From: a virus
Length of the DNA stretch: 40,607 bases
Reading direction: 5' to 3' (one strand)
IMG/VR virus record: IMGVR_UViG_3300033553_000657
Span: 1-40,607 of that record
Shown: positions 1-7,483 of the stretch, in pieces
Numbering within the stretch: the first letter of the stretch is position 1
Layout of the letters: each line of letters begins with the position of its first letter
The notes under the pieces: generated by a model
What the model saw: only the letters and a program-made list of their open reading frames with translations
Databases searched by the model: none
Told to the model about the DNA's origin: nothing
Made by a program: the position numbers and the translations under genes

Positions 1-55
1 CCGGGGTGGCGGTTCCGATAACTATCGGGAGGTAAACGCGCCAGGCAAAAGATTA

Positions 56-139
56 GCCCGGGTGGCGGAATTGGTAGACGCGCTGGATTCAAAATCCAGT
101 TCTGGCAACGGAGTGCGGGTTCGATTCCCGCCCCGGGTA
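56..139 (+). tRNA. tRNA-Leu (anticodon CAA)
   Basis: The full cloverleaf can be drawn. The acceptor stem GCCCGGG (56-62) pairs with CCCGGGT (132-138) with one G-U pair, and 139 is the discriminator A. The anticodon stem CTGGA/TCCAG (83-87/95-99) holds the loop TTCAAAA with anticodon CAA at 90-92, reading UUG. The T arm is GCGGG-TTCGATT-CCCGC (115-131). A long variable arm lies between 100 and 114, as expected for class II tRNA-Leu. It is the likely integration target, because the integrase starts 125 bp downstream and reads away from it. Confidence 0.96.
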
Positions 140-191
140 CTGAAACAAAATTATATACTGCCGGAAGCCTTTATTTGCAAAGGTTTCCGGC
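115..191. other. Probable attachment-site end (tRNA 3' half and adjacent terminator)
   Basis: A tyrosine integrase next to the 3' end of a tRNA gene is the usual arrangement when the phage core sequence restores the tRNA 3' end on integration. The core should lie in the T arm/acceptor region and may extend into the hairpin at 160-191. The matching second copy is not in the window, so the exact core cannot be set. Confidence 0.45.
160..191 (+). terminator. Terminator after tRNA-Leu
   Basis: A 13-bp stem (160-172 with 179-191, one G-U pair) with a 6-nt loop is followed by GGTTTTGTTT. It lies 20 bp after the tRNA and before the integrase promoter region. Confidence 0.8.
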
Positions 192-220
192 GGTTTTGTT
201 TACGAAAAATGGTAGTAAAA

Positions 221-258
221 TTCATTCAAATTTCAGTTTTCATTCAATTTTCATTCAA
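221..258 (+). repeat. Three TTCATTCAA repeats just upstream of the integrase
   Basis: Exact copies of TTCATTCAA occur at 221-229, 239-247 and 250-258, ending 6 bp before the integrase start codon. Spacings are 18 and 11 bp. They could be integrase arm-type binding sites or operator sites for integrase expression; the sequence does not decide between these. Confidence 0.6.
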
Positions 259-263
259 AAATA

Positions 264-1421
264 ATGGCTTCCGCTAAAGTGTTCATAAACAGTAATTCGG
301 TCAAAAAAAATGGCGAAGCAACGGTGTACCTGATAGTGCATTTGGGTTACAAATCGCTGAAATTCCACACTGGGGTTAGTTGTTTGCCGGATGATTTCAA
401 TGAAAAAACGTTGCGGATCAAGGGGAAATCGCAAAAAGTGAAGGATGACAACCTTATAATAGAAAAGTCGCTGGCATTGATGAACGATATTTTTGTGCGC
501 TACCGGCTGCAACACATCCAGCTCACGCCCGAAGCTTTGAAAAACGAATGGAAAAACCCTGCCAGGCGGATTGATTTCTACGCTTTTTTTGACGAAGCGA
601 TCAACGAGAGGAAAAAGGAAATCAGGAAGCAGACGTGGAAAAACCACAACTCGGAAATCAACAAGCTGAAATTGTACAGGCCGAAGCTGGCGTTTGCTGA
701 TTTTTCGGCCGATTTTCTGGACAGTTATAAGCGCTGGCTGAAAACGGAGCGGAAAAACGACATCAACTCGGTGTTCACATCGATGAAAGTGCTGAAGACT
801 TATATTAATATCGCAATCAAAAAAGGGATAATCACAGAAAACCCTTTCAACAATGTGCGGACCAAGCAAACAACTCCTGAAATGGTTTTCCTATCGCCTG
901 AAGAGCTGAAGCGGATGTGGGAGCTGTACAAAGAAAATCGATTGCTGCCTGGGCAAATGAAGGTTTTGAGACACTTCCTTTTTATGTGCTTCACGGGTTG
1001 CAGGATTTCGGATTTTATTGCCATGAACAAGTTCAACGTGAACAATAACCTGCTGATATATTACCCTATTAAAACCAAAGGCATCAAAAAAACACCGGTA
1101 AAAGTTCCGCTCACGAAATACGCGTTGCAATTGATTTCTGACGAAAATAGCGACGATGACAGGCTATTCCATCCCATTACGGAGCAGAAAATGAATGTTG
1201 CGATCAAGAAAATTGCTGCTGAAGCTGAGTGTTACAAACCGCTGACCAACCACAGCGCACGGCACACATTTGCAACTACCTGGCTGGCCACCATGCACGA
1301 TTTGGCAGCGTTGCAGAAATTACTTGGCCACAGTAAAATAACCGACACGATGAAATATGTGCATGTGACAGATGAAATGTTGATTGAGCAGATGGGGAGA
1401 TATGAGGAAAAATTGTTTTGA
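264..1421 (+). CDS. int: Tyrosine-type site-specific recombinase (phage integrase)
   Basis: A 385-aa tyrosine recombinase that would catalyse integration and excision of the prophage at the tRNA-Leu. The N-terminal ~95 residues look like the arm-binding domain, followed by a SAM-like core-binding domain (about 105-200) and the catalytic domain. Catalytic residues are visible: Arg247 in TGCRISD, His330 and Arg333 in HSARH, His356 in LLGHS and nucleophile Tyr365 in MKYVHV. Length and order fit the Bacteroidota integrases of prophages and integrative elements. It is the only clear + strand gene and points inward from the tRNA. Three short direct repeats precede its start. No excisionase is recognised nearby. 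Confidence 0.93.
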   Translation: MASAKVFINSNSVKKNGEATVYLIVHLGYKSLKFHTGVSCLPDDFNEKTLRIKGKSQKVKDDNLIIEKSLALMNDIFVRYRLQHIQLTPEALKNEWKNPARRIDFYAFFDEAINERKKEIRKQTWKNHNSEINKLKLYRPKLAFADFSADFLDSYKRWLKTERKNDINSVFTSMKVLKTYINIAIKKGIITENPFNNVRTKQTTPEMVFLSPEELKRMWELYKENRLLPGQMKVLRHFLFMCFTGCRISDFIAMNKFNVNNNLLIYYPIKTKGIKKTPVKVPLTKYALQLISDENSDDDRLFHPITEQKMNVAIKKIAAEAECYKPLTNHSARHTFATTWLATMHDLAALQKLLGHSKITDTMKYVHVTDEMLIEQMGRYEEKLF

Positions 1422-1506
1422 GAATCCAGAATTCCGGGACAAATATTTAGAAAATCGGGATAAGCTCTCCTTAGAAGAAAAGGAGGGGAAATTAAGAACA
1501 CGAAAA

Positions 1507-1530
1507 AAGCCGTTCCCCCAGGAACGGCTT
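1507..1530 (-). terminator. Rho-independent terminator for - strand transcripts
   Basis: A 10-bp perfect stem AAGCCGTTCC/GGAACGGCTT with a CCCA loop. On the - strand it is followed by a T-run (complement of the A-run at 1503-1508). It ends transcripts arriving from the exported-protein gene and from the motif at 1584-1622, protecting the integrase from antisense read-through. Confidence 0.8.
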
Positions 1531-1583
1531 CAGAATTAAACTAATTAAACCAAACTTATGAAAAAAAAACTTTTCTTGGTATT

Positions 1584-1622
1584 GTGAAGGTGGTTTTATT
1601 TCTGTGGTTACGAAAGGACAGG
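1584..1622 (-). promoter_or_regulatory. Phage-type promoter motif without an evident gene downstream
   Basis: On the - strand TGTCCTTT is followed after exactly 20 bp by CACCTTCAC, the same layout as six other sites in the window. It overlaps the last codons and stop of the upstream gene. Transcription from here would reach only the terminator at 1530-1507, giving an RNA of roughly 75 nt. Confidence 0.5.
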
Positions 1623-2009
1623 ATAATCTGCCCCAAATGGATAACCGTAATTCGAATTTTGTTTATTGATTTTTGAATTCTGCCGGAATATACTGTTAGC
1701 TGCATTCATCCTATTATCAGAAGGCGGCTTCGTTAAATTGTACTTCCCTTTATAACTTTTATCGATACACTGAGCTGCCGGAATCTTAATCGGAGTAACT
1801 TCTTCAGAAATCAAGTTAGTTACTCCAACCTGTTCATAATCGCCGATATCCGCGAATGCGATATATTGAACAGCGTAAACGGTTGAAACTTGGTCCTGAA
1901 CTATACACTGAAGCTCGTCAGTTTGAAATTGCGGGACAGTAATTGGCGGAGGCGAAGCATAGCAGGCCACCGCGAAAATGAAAGTCATGAAAATCAAAAT
2001 CTTTTTCAT
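1608..2009 (-). CDS. Small exported or lipid-anchored protein, unknown function
   Basis: A 133-aa product. The start at 2009 is chosen because it begins a clear signal sequence (MKKILIFMTFIFAVAC) and lies just downstream of a phage-type promoter; the frame is open further upstream but that part is not protein-like. Cys16 in AVAC could be a lipobox cysteine, or cleavage could follow CYA. The mature part has three more regions: a Pro-rich start, a beta-rich middle with two Cys, and an Asn-rich polar tail. It is a single-gene unit between the lysis cassette and the integrase, with its own promoter and terminator, a typical place for lysogenic-conversion genes. No family is recognised. Confidence 0.7.
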   Translation of the reverse strand: MKKILIFMTFIFAVACYASPPPITVPQFQTDELQCIVQDQVSTVYAVQYIAFADIGDYEQVGVTNLISEEVTPIKIPAAQCIDKSYKGKYNLTKPPSDNRMNAANSIFRQNSKINKQNSNYGYPFGADYPVLS

Positions 2010-2042
2010 TGGTGTAAAAATTAAATTGTTAATATTTGAAAA

Positions 2043-2081
2043 TCGAATATCATTAGAAATCACTTGACACGAAAGGACAAA
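2043..2081 (-). promoter_or_regulatory. Phage-type promoter for the exported protein gene
   Basis: TTTGTCCTTT (complement of 2072-2081), exactly 20 bp, then GATATTCGA (complement of 2043-2051). The first half is a perfect match to the family; the second half is a weaker match. It lies 34 bp before the start codon at 2009. Confidence 0.6.
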
Positions 2082-2096
2082 TTTTAACTTGCATTT

Positions 2097-2121
2097 GCGG
2101 GATGCATGGGTTGCATCCCGC
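2097..2121. terminator. Strong hairpin after the lysis cassette
   Basis: A 10-bp perfect stem GCGGGATGCA/TGCATCCCGC with a 5-nt loop lies between the end of the spanin-like gene and the promoter at 2043-2081. No clear T-run follows on the - strand, so it is a possible weak terminator or an mRNA-protecting hairpin. Confidence 0.45.
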
Positions 2122-2263
2122 TTTACAAACCCATTATTCAAACTGTCTGATTTAATGATTGATTCGGATCATCGAATTCAATGTTTCTGGACATTGTTAT
2201 AAATAATGATAATAATTCTGAGAACGCCGGGTAAATTGGGCAGCCACCCGTAACTGTTTTATT

Positions 2264-2791
2264 TTACAGCAAGTTGAATTTGTTGGTAAGCCTGCGGAAA
2301 AACCGGGACCAGGCAAGAAAAGCAATACCGGCAAGTACAATGACAGCGGCAATAAGTTTCCATGATTGGAATTTTCTAACTATTGTCTTCACTTTGGTTT
2401 CGTTGCTTAGTTGCTGCTCGGTAACCTGGTTTTCTGTTTCGACTACTTTGTTCTCGGATGCCTGGTCAAGTTGAGCGGTTTCAACAACTTTGGTTTCTTT
2501 ATTTTTCCCTGAAGTAATTTTGCGGTTAATTATTTTTTCGGTGTGCTGAACCCCCAGCGAATCCGGTTTGCTGAGTTCAGTGATCGTTTCTTCAATTACT
2601 TTGCTATCCGTTTCTGTGATGCTCCCGGCAAGTGTTGAAACAGCTTGGGTATCTGTTTTTGCCACCTCTTCTTTTGTGATATTCAGTACTGAAGCTGTTT
2701 TTATTTCGGTTTCACTTTTGGCGAAATGTTTTTTGGTTTGGCAGGAAGCCACCAACAACAAAATTGACAGAAAAAATGCTGATTTTTTCAT
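2264..2791 (-). CDS. Candidate unimolecular spanin (lipoprotein with C-terminal membrane anchor)
   Basis: A 175-aa product. The N-terminus is a lipoprotein signal: KK, a hydrophobic run, then VASC with Cys17 as the lipidation site. The middle (about 20-140) is Glu/Lys/Thr-rich, without Gly-rich folds, and suited to an extended or coiled periplasmic rod. A hydrophobic segment (about 145-162) follows, then an Arg-rich tail (SRFFRRLTNKF). This is the topology of unimolecular spanins such as T1 gp11: outer-membrane lipid anchor, periplasmic linker, inner-membrane anchor. Spanins fuse inner and outer membranes in the last lysis step. It overlaps the amidase gene by 4 bp and is last in the holin-amidase-spanin cassette. 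An ordinary lipoprotein is the alternative. Confidence 0.65.
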   Translation of the reverse strand: MKKSAFFLSILLLVASCQTKKHFAKSETEIKTASVLNITKEEVAKTDTQAVSTLAGSITETDSKVIEETITELSKPDSLGVQHTEKIINRKITSGKNKETKVVETAQLDQASENKVVETENQVTEQQLSNETKVKTIVRKFQSWKLIAAVIVLAGIAFLAWSRFFRRLTNKFNLL

Positions 2792-3198
2792 AGCATTAAT
2801 TTTTCGGGGACGTTAAAACATGGGCAGGCTTTGTTGGCGTATTCGTTGTGGCCACTTAATTTTTTGATTTTGGGGAACTGCTCCACAAGTGCGTTGATTA
2901 GTAGTTGCACGCTCTCAAATTGCTCGGGCGTGAAATTGTTTTCCGGCTTCCCTGAGCTTGAAATCCCGCCAACGAGGCAAATGGCGATTGTGCCGCTGTT
3001 GTGGCCCTGGCAATGTGCGCCAATTTGCTCAACCGGGCGGCCATCTTCAACGGCTCCGTTTCTTTGGATTACATAGTGGTAGCCAATGTCGCGCCACTTG
3101 TTTTGTTTAACATGCAATTCGCGGATCCAGTCGGCGCCGATGTTCATGCTTGGCTTAGTGGCGGAGCAGTGGATGATGATTTCAATAATTGGCCTCAT
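2788..3198 (-). CDS. Endolysin: zinc N-acetylmuramoyl-L-alanine amidase (Amidase_2, T7 lysozyme type)
   Basis: A 136-aa single-domain amidase that would cut the bond between MurNAc and L-Ala in peptidoglycan. By analogy to T7 lysozyme, zinc ligands are His10 (IIIHCSAT), His117 (SGHNEY) and Cys125 (KACPCF); the catalytic pair is Tyr40 (IGYHYV) and Lys123. Length is near the 150 aa of T7 lysozyme, with no cell-wall-binding domain, as is common for Gram-negative phages. No signal peptide, so release needs the holin. It overlaps the holin gene by 4 bp upstream and the spanin-like gene by 4 bp downstream, indicating coupled translation. Confidence 0.92.
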   Translation of the reverse strand: MRPIIEIIIHCSATKPSMNIGADWIRELHVKQNKWRDIGYHYVIQRNGAVEDGRPVEQIGAHCQGHNSGTIAICLVGGISSSGKPENNFTPEQFESVQLLINALVEQFPKIKKLSGHNEYANKACPCFNVPEKLML

Positions 3199-3641
3199 TG
3201 TATGTTTTCGTTTAAGTCGATTCCGGTTTTCTGCTTTACTTCGGTGCGCATGTATTTCTGCAAAATTTTAAAAACGGGGTGTTCGGTAATAACTGCGGCA
3301 TTTTCGAGGATGCTCCAAACCTCGAACCCAGTAATGAACAGGGCCACTATTTTTGAGGTTGTGATGCCCGAAATGCCCATTTCCTTGTCAATAGAATGCA
3401 TGAGGTTGACGATTATAAAAGCGAACAGAATTTTGTAGGCCGTGCGCCACAGTTTTCTGCTCTGGATGGCCTCACGTTTTACCAGCGCAGCCCAAACTCC
3501 TGAAACCAGGTCGATAATAATTGCAGAAAGCATAACGATTGCCATGCCTTTTACCGGGGCAAAATACCCTGCAACAGTGGCCGCGAAACCCGTTGCGATA
3601 TTTCCGGTGTAGAGCGAGATAAAGTTGATTGTGCGTGTCAT
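3195..3641 (-). CDS. Phage holin (holin_4-like)
   Basis: A 148-aa membrane protein. The start at 3641 (MTRTINFIS) is chosen because an upstream in-frame ATG at 3701 falls inside the promoter at 3664-3702. Three or four hydrophobic segments are visible: GFAATVAGYF and GMAIVMLSAIIIDLVSGVWAAL (about 18-55), KILFAFIIVNLM, and IVALFITGFEVWSIL. The pattern IDLVSG-WAA-KRE-S-KLWRTAYKIL resembles the holin_4 family of toxin-secretion/lysis holins. It heads the lysis cassette, and the charged C-terminal tail would lie in the cytoplasm. It would permeabilise the inner membrane and release the amidase. Confidence 0.85.
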   Translation of the reverse strand: MTRTINFISLYTGNIATGFAATVAGYFAPVKGMAIVMLSAIIIDLVSGVWAALVKREAIQSRKLWRTAYKILFAFIIVNLMHSIDKEMGISGITTSKIVALFITGFEVWSILENAAVITEHPVFKILQKYMRTEVKQKTGIDLNENIQ

Positions 3642-3663
3642 CTTCAAAAAGGTTTGTTTTTTT

Positions 3664-3702
3664 GTGAAGATAGCTGCCGGTAAAGGGTTGGAAAAGGACA
3701 AA
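3664..3702 (-). promoter_or_regulatory. Phage-type promoter of the lysis cassette
   Basis: TTTGTCCTTT (complement of 3693-3702), exactly 20 bp, then TATCTTCAC (complement of 3664-3672). Both boxes are identical to the site at 19621-19659. The expected transcript starts some 15-20 nt before the holin start codon. The T-run of the upstream terminator runs straight into the first box. Confidence 0.75.
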
Positions 3703-3736
3703 AAAAAATGGGATCCCGTTTCCGAAATCCCATTTT
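3701..3736 (-). terminator. Terminator after the tail-tip gene, fused to the lysis promoter
   Basis: Stem AAAATGGGAT (3705-3714) with ATCCCATTTT (3727-3736), 12-nt loop, and on the - strand a run of eight T (3701-3708) whose end is the start of the TTTGTCC promoter box. It ends transcription of the BspA-like tail gene. Confidence 0.82.
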
Positions 3737-3747
3737 ATGGATTATTA

Positions 3748-5292
3748 TTAATATACTCCCCAACCTTTAGCAGTAGCTATTGCAGGATTACAGGTAGCAT
3801 ATCCAGGACAAGATTGCACAGCCACATTATACATCCCAGGAGTAACAATTGGTAGCAAAGTAAAAATCCTGTTTAATTCAGTTGCATCTAAATTAGCAGA
3901 AATAATAATCGGTGTTCCTGGGGAAGAGCCTGGGTTAAACCTTGCCCAATCAATATTAATATATGTAACGGGAGCAATAGCATTACTTGAACCAATGTTA
4001 AATCTATATGCTTGAAAATAAGGCATGTCAATTATACTCACCAAACCATAAGGATAATAAAAATCTCTTGCAGTAAATGCATTTGGAGATTCTAAATCAC
4101 CCCAAAAATGTTCAACTTTATTACCCATTACACTACCCACTACAGAAAATTGAATAGTTTCTAACGAATAATCAGGAAGTCGTAATTTTCTTAATTCATA
4201 TGTATTTGTAAAGTTGCCATAACCAATTCCACCACTAACATTACCCATAGTTCTTGGAAATTCAAATTCTGTAATCTTAAAAGCATTGGCACATATATTT
4301 TGTGCCACCGTACATAGTGGAAAATTACCTTGAAATATTACCTTTTCAACCTTAGAACACGTATTAAATGCTGAATCAATATTTGTACAAACTAAACTTT
4401 CAGGAATTATAATAGTACCAGTTATAGACGACCCTCTACAGAAACTACTGTATGTAGTTACTTTTGGTGCAGATGTTGGCATCATTAATTTTGTCAATCC
4501 TGAATTATAAAAACAACCAGTAAAATTAGTAGCTTCTGGCATTGAACTTGGAAATATTGTTTGATAAATACTTGGAGAAGCATAAAACATATTATTAAGC
4601 AAACTCAATACAGGAACATTTGAACTGCCCATATCAACTTTCTCAATATTACCATTGTATTGAAACATATAAGCCACAGTTGTAAGAGCAGGCAGTGAAG
4701 TAGGAAATGTAAATAATTTCATTCCACCATATTGAAACATATATGACATGTTCGTAAGCGAATTCAACGTACATTCAAAAGTAACTTTTCGTATTGACCT
4801 AACATAAGAAAAAGCGTTCTGCAAAGTCGTTATGTTCGGTGTATTGAATTTAACTTCTAAAATAGGGTAATCACCATAAAATGGTGCCGATGTATAATTA
4901 CCATTAATATAAGATAGAAATGTAGAAGTTCCTACTGCTTTAAACTTAAATATAAAATAGTCATAACCACTTGGAAATGAATATGCATAAGTATTATTAC
5001 TAACCATATTTGCAGATGTTTCTATATAATTCCCGTTACCATCATAAACTTCAGCATACCATTGACCACTACTTGACATACCACATTTTGCAGAAAGATA
5101 CTTTACCTCTGTATTACTACATAATATAATTATTTCCTCATTACCGGGAGTACCAATATCTACCGGAGGTATGTAAGGGTCCTGACCAGGTTCTAAAATA
5201 TACCCATTCGCCGGGCAATAAACCGCCGGATCTGGGTCTGAACCACCACTACCTTCAATCTTTATCATTGGGAATCTAAATGCGCCTTTCAT
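3748..5292 (-). CDS. Tail-tip or receptor-binding protein with BspA-like leucine-rich repeats
   Basis: A 514-aa product. The start at 5292 (MKGAFRFPMIKIEG) overlaps the upstream stop codon by 4 bp. The N-terminal ~50 residues are Gly/Pro-rich (GSGGSDPDP; EPGQDPYIPP), which suits an attachment linker. About residues 115-440 carry irregular repeats of the kind LTTVAYMFQYNGNIEKVDMG and NLTNMSYMF, with cores such as MF-S and FP-SMPEATNF, typical of BspA-type LRR surface proteins. It is the last gene of the tail operon, where receptor-binding proteins often sit. It is visibly AT-richer than the upstream tail genes, which suggests acquisition or fast exchange. A role in host-surface recognition is inferred from position and repeats. 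Confidence 0.65.
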   Translation of the reverse strand: MKGAFRFPMIKIEGSGGSDPDPAVYCPANGYILEPGQDPYIPPVDIGTPGNEEIIILCSNTEVKYLSAKCGMSSSGQWYAEVYDGNGNYIETSANMVSNNTYAYSFPSGYDYFIFKFKAVGTSTFLSYINGNYTSAPFYGDYPILEVKFNTPNITTLQNAFSYVRSIRKVTFECTLNSLTNMSYMFQYGGMKLFTFPTSLPALTTVAYMFQYNGNIEKVDMGSSNVPVLSLLNNMFYASPSIYQTIFPSSMPEATNFTGCFYNSGLTKLMMPTSAPKVTTYSSFCRGSSITGTIIIPESLVCTNIDSAFNTCSKVEKVIFQGNFPLCTVAQNICANAFKITEFEFPRTMGNVSGGIGYGNFTNTYELRKLRLPDYSLETIQFSVVGSVMGNKVEHFWGDLESPNAFTARDFYYPYGLVSIIDMPYFQAYRFNIGSSNAIAPVTYINIDWARFNPGSSPGTPIIISANLDATELNRIFTLLPIVTPGMYNVAVQSCPGYATCNPAIATAKGWGVY

Positions 5293-7010
5293 ACTGTTTC
5301 TGTTATGTTTATTGTTACTGGAATATCTGTTGTTGGGATGTTTTTCGCCCAAACGGTTACACTTCCGGAAGCTGAAACAGTTTCGGGCATTGGTTCTGCC
5401 ACCACCAGAACATCATAGGCTGCATTGGCCGGTATAACTTCAACCGTAGAAGTGGCTGTGATGTTTACGTTTGAAAGCACGTATTTATTTAAGCTTCCAT
5501 CGGCAACCCAATTGGCTGCAAGTAATGTTCCGGTTGCCTGAATTACACCACCACCACTTCCACCTGCGGGTATCTCAAACAACTGTGTCCAGACTACGTC
5601 ACCGGTGTATCGCCACTCTACCCATCCGGCATTTTCGCGCAATTCAACTTCGCGGCCATCATCACCATCAGCTCCGGGCGCTCCGGGAGGACCAACCAAC
5701 GTTGCAAGCGCTACCAGATTATTCCAGTCGATATCGCTCACGTAACGCCAAACAATGTATCCTCCGGATGTGGAGAGTTCAACCTCGCGGCCATCGGTAC
5801 CGGATCCTCCGGGCAGGTTTGCAACAATTAAACTCAAAACCTGTTTGTTTGAAATCGACAGGTAATTTTTACTATCGTTTGCGATGGTTACCGGCGAATG
5901 ATTCTTCCCCTGTGTTTCAACAAAAATTGTGCTCTCGGCGATACTTACCAAACGGGCTTTCATGGCGTTTGTGTAAGTATCGTCAACTTCATAAAAAAGA
6001 GTGGCCAGGTAGCATTTGCCCGATTGTGGCATTTGCGAAAACAGGGTAAGCAATTCAGCATCCAGGCCGGCATAGGCATCGGCCAAAGTTTCGTACTGGT
6101 TTCGTCCCATTACTGAAATAACGTGATGGCCGGCAAGCCGGTCATTGGTCGCAAAAGCATGGTACATTACATATTTTCCGGAAGCTGCTGCAGTTATGCT
6201 GTCCCCGTCCGGATTAAAGTTTAAACGGGATGTATAAACCACCGGCAACGCTGAGTTGCTTAACCTTGGTAACCCAGCACTCCAGGACAGGACAGGAATG
6301 TTTGTTAATTCACCGGCAACCGGGATATCGATTAAAAAATCGCCATGCCAGAATTTACCGGTGCTTACTTTCCAGTTTACGTGCGAATTGCTTGAACCAT
6401 CGCCGTTAATCACATAATCGGTCAGCGTTAGCCCACCATCCATAAACCGTTTTGCAAACCCTGATGATTGAATAATCCAGTGCAGCTGCGGATTTAACTC
6501 GGAGCCGTGCCGGTCGTCGCCAAAATGGAGGGCTTCTTGTGCGTCATAATCCCAATAAACAAACGATACGATTACTTTTGTGTAATACAAATCCTTCAGC
6601 TTTAATTCGCCCGGGTTTTTCACATAAAAAAGTTTATGCACCCTGTCCGATTCTTCTGTATCGTAATAGATGCAATACAACCCTTCTTCGTTGGGGATTT
6701 CAATTTCTTCCGGGTTGAGCCGTTGATGGTATTCGGCACTATAGTTATAGGTATAGAAAGCGAATCGAGGCACATAAGTTTCCACTTCGGGATCCAGTGG
6801 CGTGATGCTGAATTTGCGGGTTGCATTGTCAAAAGCAATCACAGCATCGGGGCCACCGGTGTTTGCAAAACCGCTGGTGCGCATTGTGAACTTATTGCGC
6901 CACAGGGTTTCGATCAGGCGTTCCATCATATCGTCGGTAATGCCTTTTCGATTGAGGTTTGTGAAAAGCTGCTTGAGCTCTTTTTTTGAATATGGACGTG
7001 GATCTGTCAT
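5289..7010 (-). CDS. Tail fibre-like protein with collagen-like segment and duplicated module
   Basis: A 573-aa product beginning MTDPRPYSKKELKQLF. The N-terminal ~380 residues look like a fibre head or attachment region. From about 405 there is a repeated module: DGREVELSTSGGYIVWRYVS and later DGREVELRENAGWVEWRYTG, each ending in W-x-x-L. A short collagen-like stretch (GPPGAPGADGDDG) lies between them. Such Gly-X-Y and repeat units are common in trimeric phage fibres. The C-terminal ~75 residues are Ser/Thr/Val-rich beta sequence. Stop and next start overlap (ATGA). It is inferred to be a tail-fibre or baseplate-peripheral protein; no enzyme motif is seen. Confidence 0.65.
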   Translation of the reverse strand: MTDPRPYSKKELKQLFTNLNRKGITDDMMERLIETLWRNKFTMRTSGFANTGGPDAVIAFDNATRKFSITPLDPEVETYVPRFAFYTYNYSAEYHQRLNPEEIEIPNEEGLYCIYYDTEESDRVHKLFYVKNPGELKLKDLYYTKVIVSFVYWDYDAQEALHFGDDRHGSELNPQLHWIIQSSGFAKRFMDGGLTLTDYVINGDGSSNSHVNWKVSTGKFWHGDFLIDIPVAGELTNIPVLSWSAGLPRLSNSALPVVYTSRLNFNPDGDSITAAASGKYVMYHAFATNDRLAGHHVISVMGRNQYETLADAYAGLDAELLTLFSQMPQSGKCYLATLFYEVDDTYTNAMKARLVSIAESTIFVETQGKNHSPVTIANDSKNYLSISNKQVLSLIVANLPGGSGTDGREVELSTSGGYIVWRYVSDIDWNNLVALATLVGPPGAPGADGDDGREVELRENAGWVEWRYTGDVVWTQLFEIPAGGSGGGVIQATGTLLAANWVADGSLNKYVLSNVNITATSTVEVIPANAAYDVLVVAEPMPETVSASGSVTVWAKNIPTTDIPVTINITETV

Positions 7011-7042
7011 AGTATCAATGCGTGAATGCTATAATGCATGAA

Positions 7043-7471
7043 TTATGGAATTATTATCATCCCTTCGGCAACCAGAACGGCGGTAATTTCGGCGATGGCG
7101 GCTTGTACATCGGTAGCAATAAGGCCGGCAACTGGTGCCAGGGCAATTTTATCTGCAGTGAAAAAAAGCTCCTGAAGGGCGGCGTTTATTTCAGTGATTT
7201 TGTGTGGCAGCACTTCCCAGGCTGCGCCACCCCATGTGATTATTTGGTCTTTTTCAACTTCCACGCCCCAAACGGTGCCGGTTTCGGTTACCAGGTAACA
7301 ATTGTTTTCGACCGGTTCTGCGGGTTCGTAATTGTTATCGGCCAAATTTTGCAGCGTAAGGCCCGGATAAGCAATCCGGAGGATGCTGTTGCAAACTTCC
7401 ACAAAATTCACATCCACTTCGTGAAAAATTGCGCCTACCAAACGGGACGTACCGGAGAGAATTGTTTTCAT
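7043..7471 (-). CDS. Small tail-tip/fibre-associated protein
   Basis: A 142-aa product with two parts. Residues about 55-90 (NCYLVTETGTVWG, then IITWGGAAWEVLPHK) resemble the short beta unit found in phage tail proteins of the DUF2793 kind. The C-terminus (LIATDVQAAIAEITAVLV) is the helical trimerisation-like segment often seen in fibre proteins. It lies between a baseplate-like protein and the collagen-like fibre, 32 bp before the latter. A role as fibre adaptor or minor tip subunit is inferred only. Confidence 0.5.
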   Translation of the reverse strand: MKTILSGTSRLVGAIFHEVDVNFVEVCNSILRIAYPGLTLQNLADNNYEPAEPVENNCYLVTETGTVWGVEVEKDQIITWGGAAWEVLPHKITEINAALQELFFTADKIALAPVAGLIATDVQAAIAEITAVLVAEGMIIIP

Positions 7472-7483
7472 ATTTTCATATTT

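Noticed and set aside
1-55. Short sequence before the tRNA, with CCGATA/TATCGG and a GGGTGGCGG stretch like the tRNA start
   Set aside because: Too short to assign. It has no T arm, so it is not a second tRNA, and no frame can be called with confidence.
62-277. Open frame through the tRNA (MAELVDALDSKSSSGNGVRV...)
   Set aside because: It is the known false protein produced by translating a tRNA-Leu gene; the cloverleaf explains the sequence.
255-869. 204-aa - strand frame opposite the integrase
   Set aside because: Shadow of the integrase gene, which has all catalytic residues.
5471-6049. 192-aa + strand frame rich in His/Arg/Leu
   Set aside because: Antisense of the fibre gene; the composition reflects the complementary Gly/Asp-rich code.
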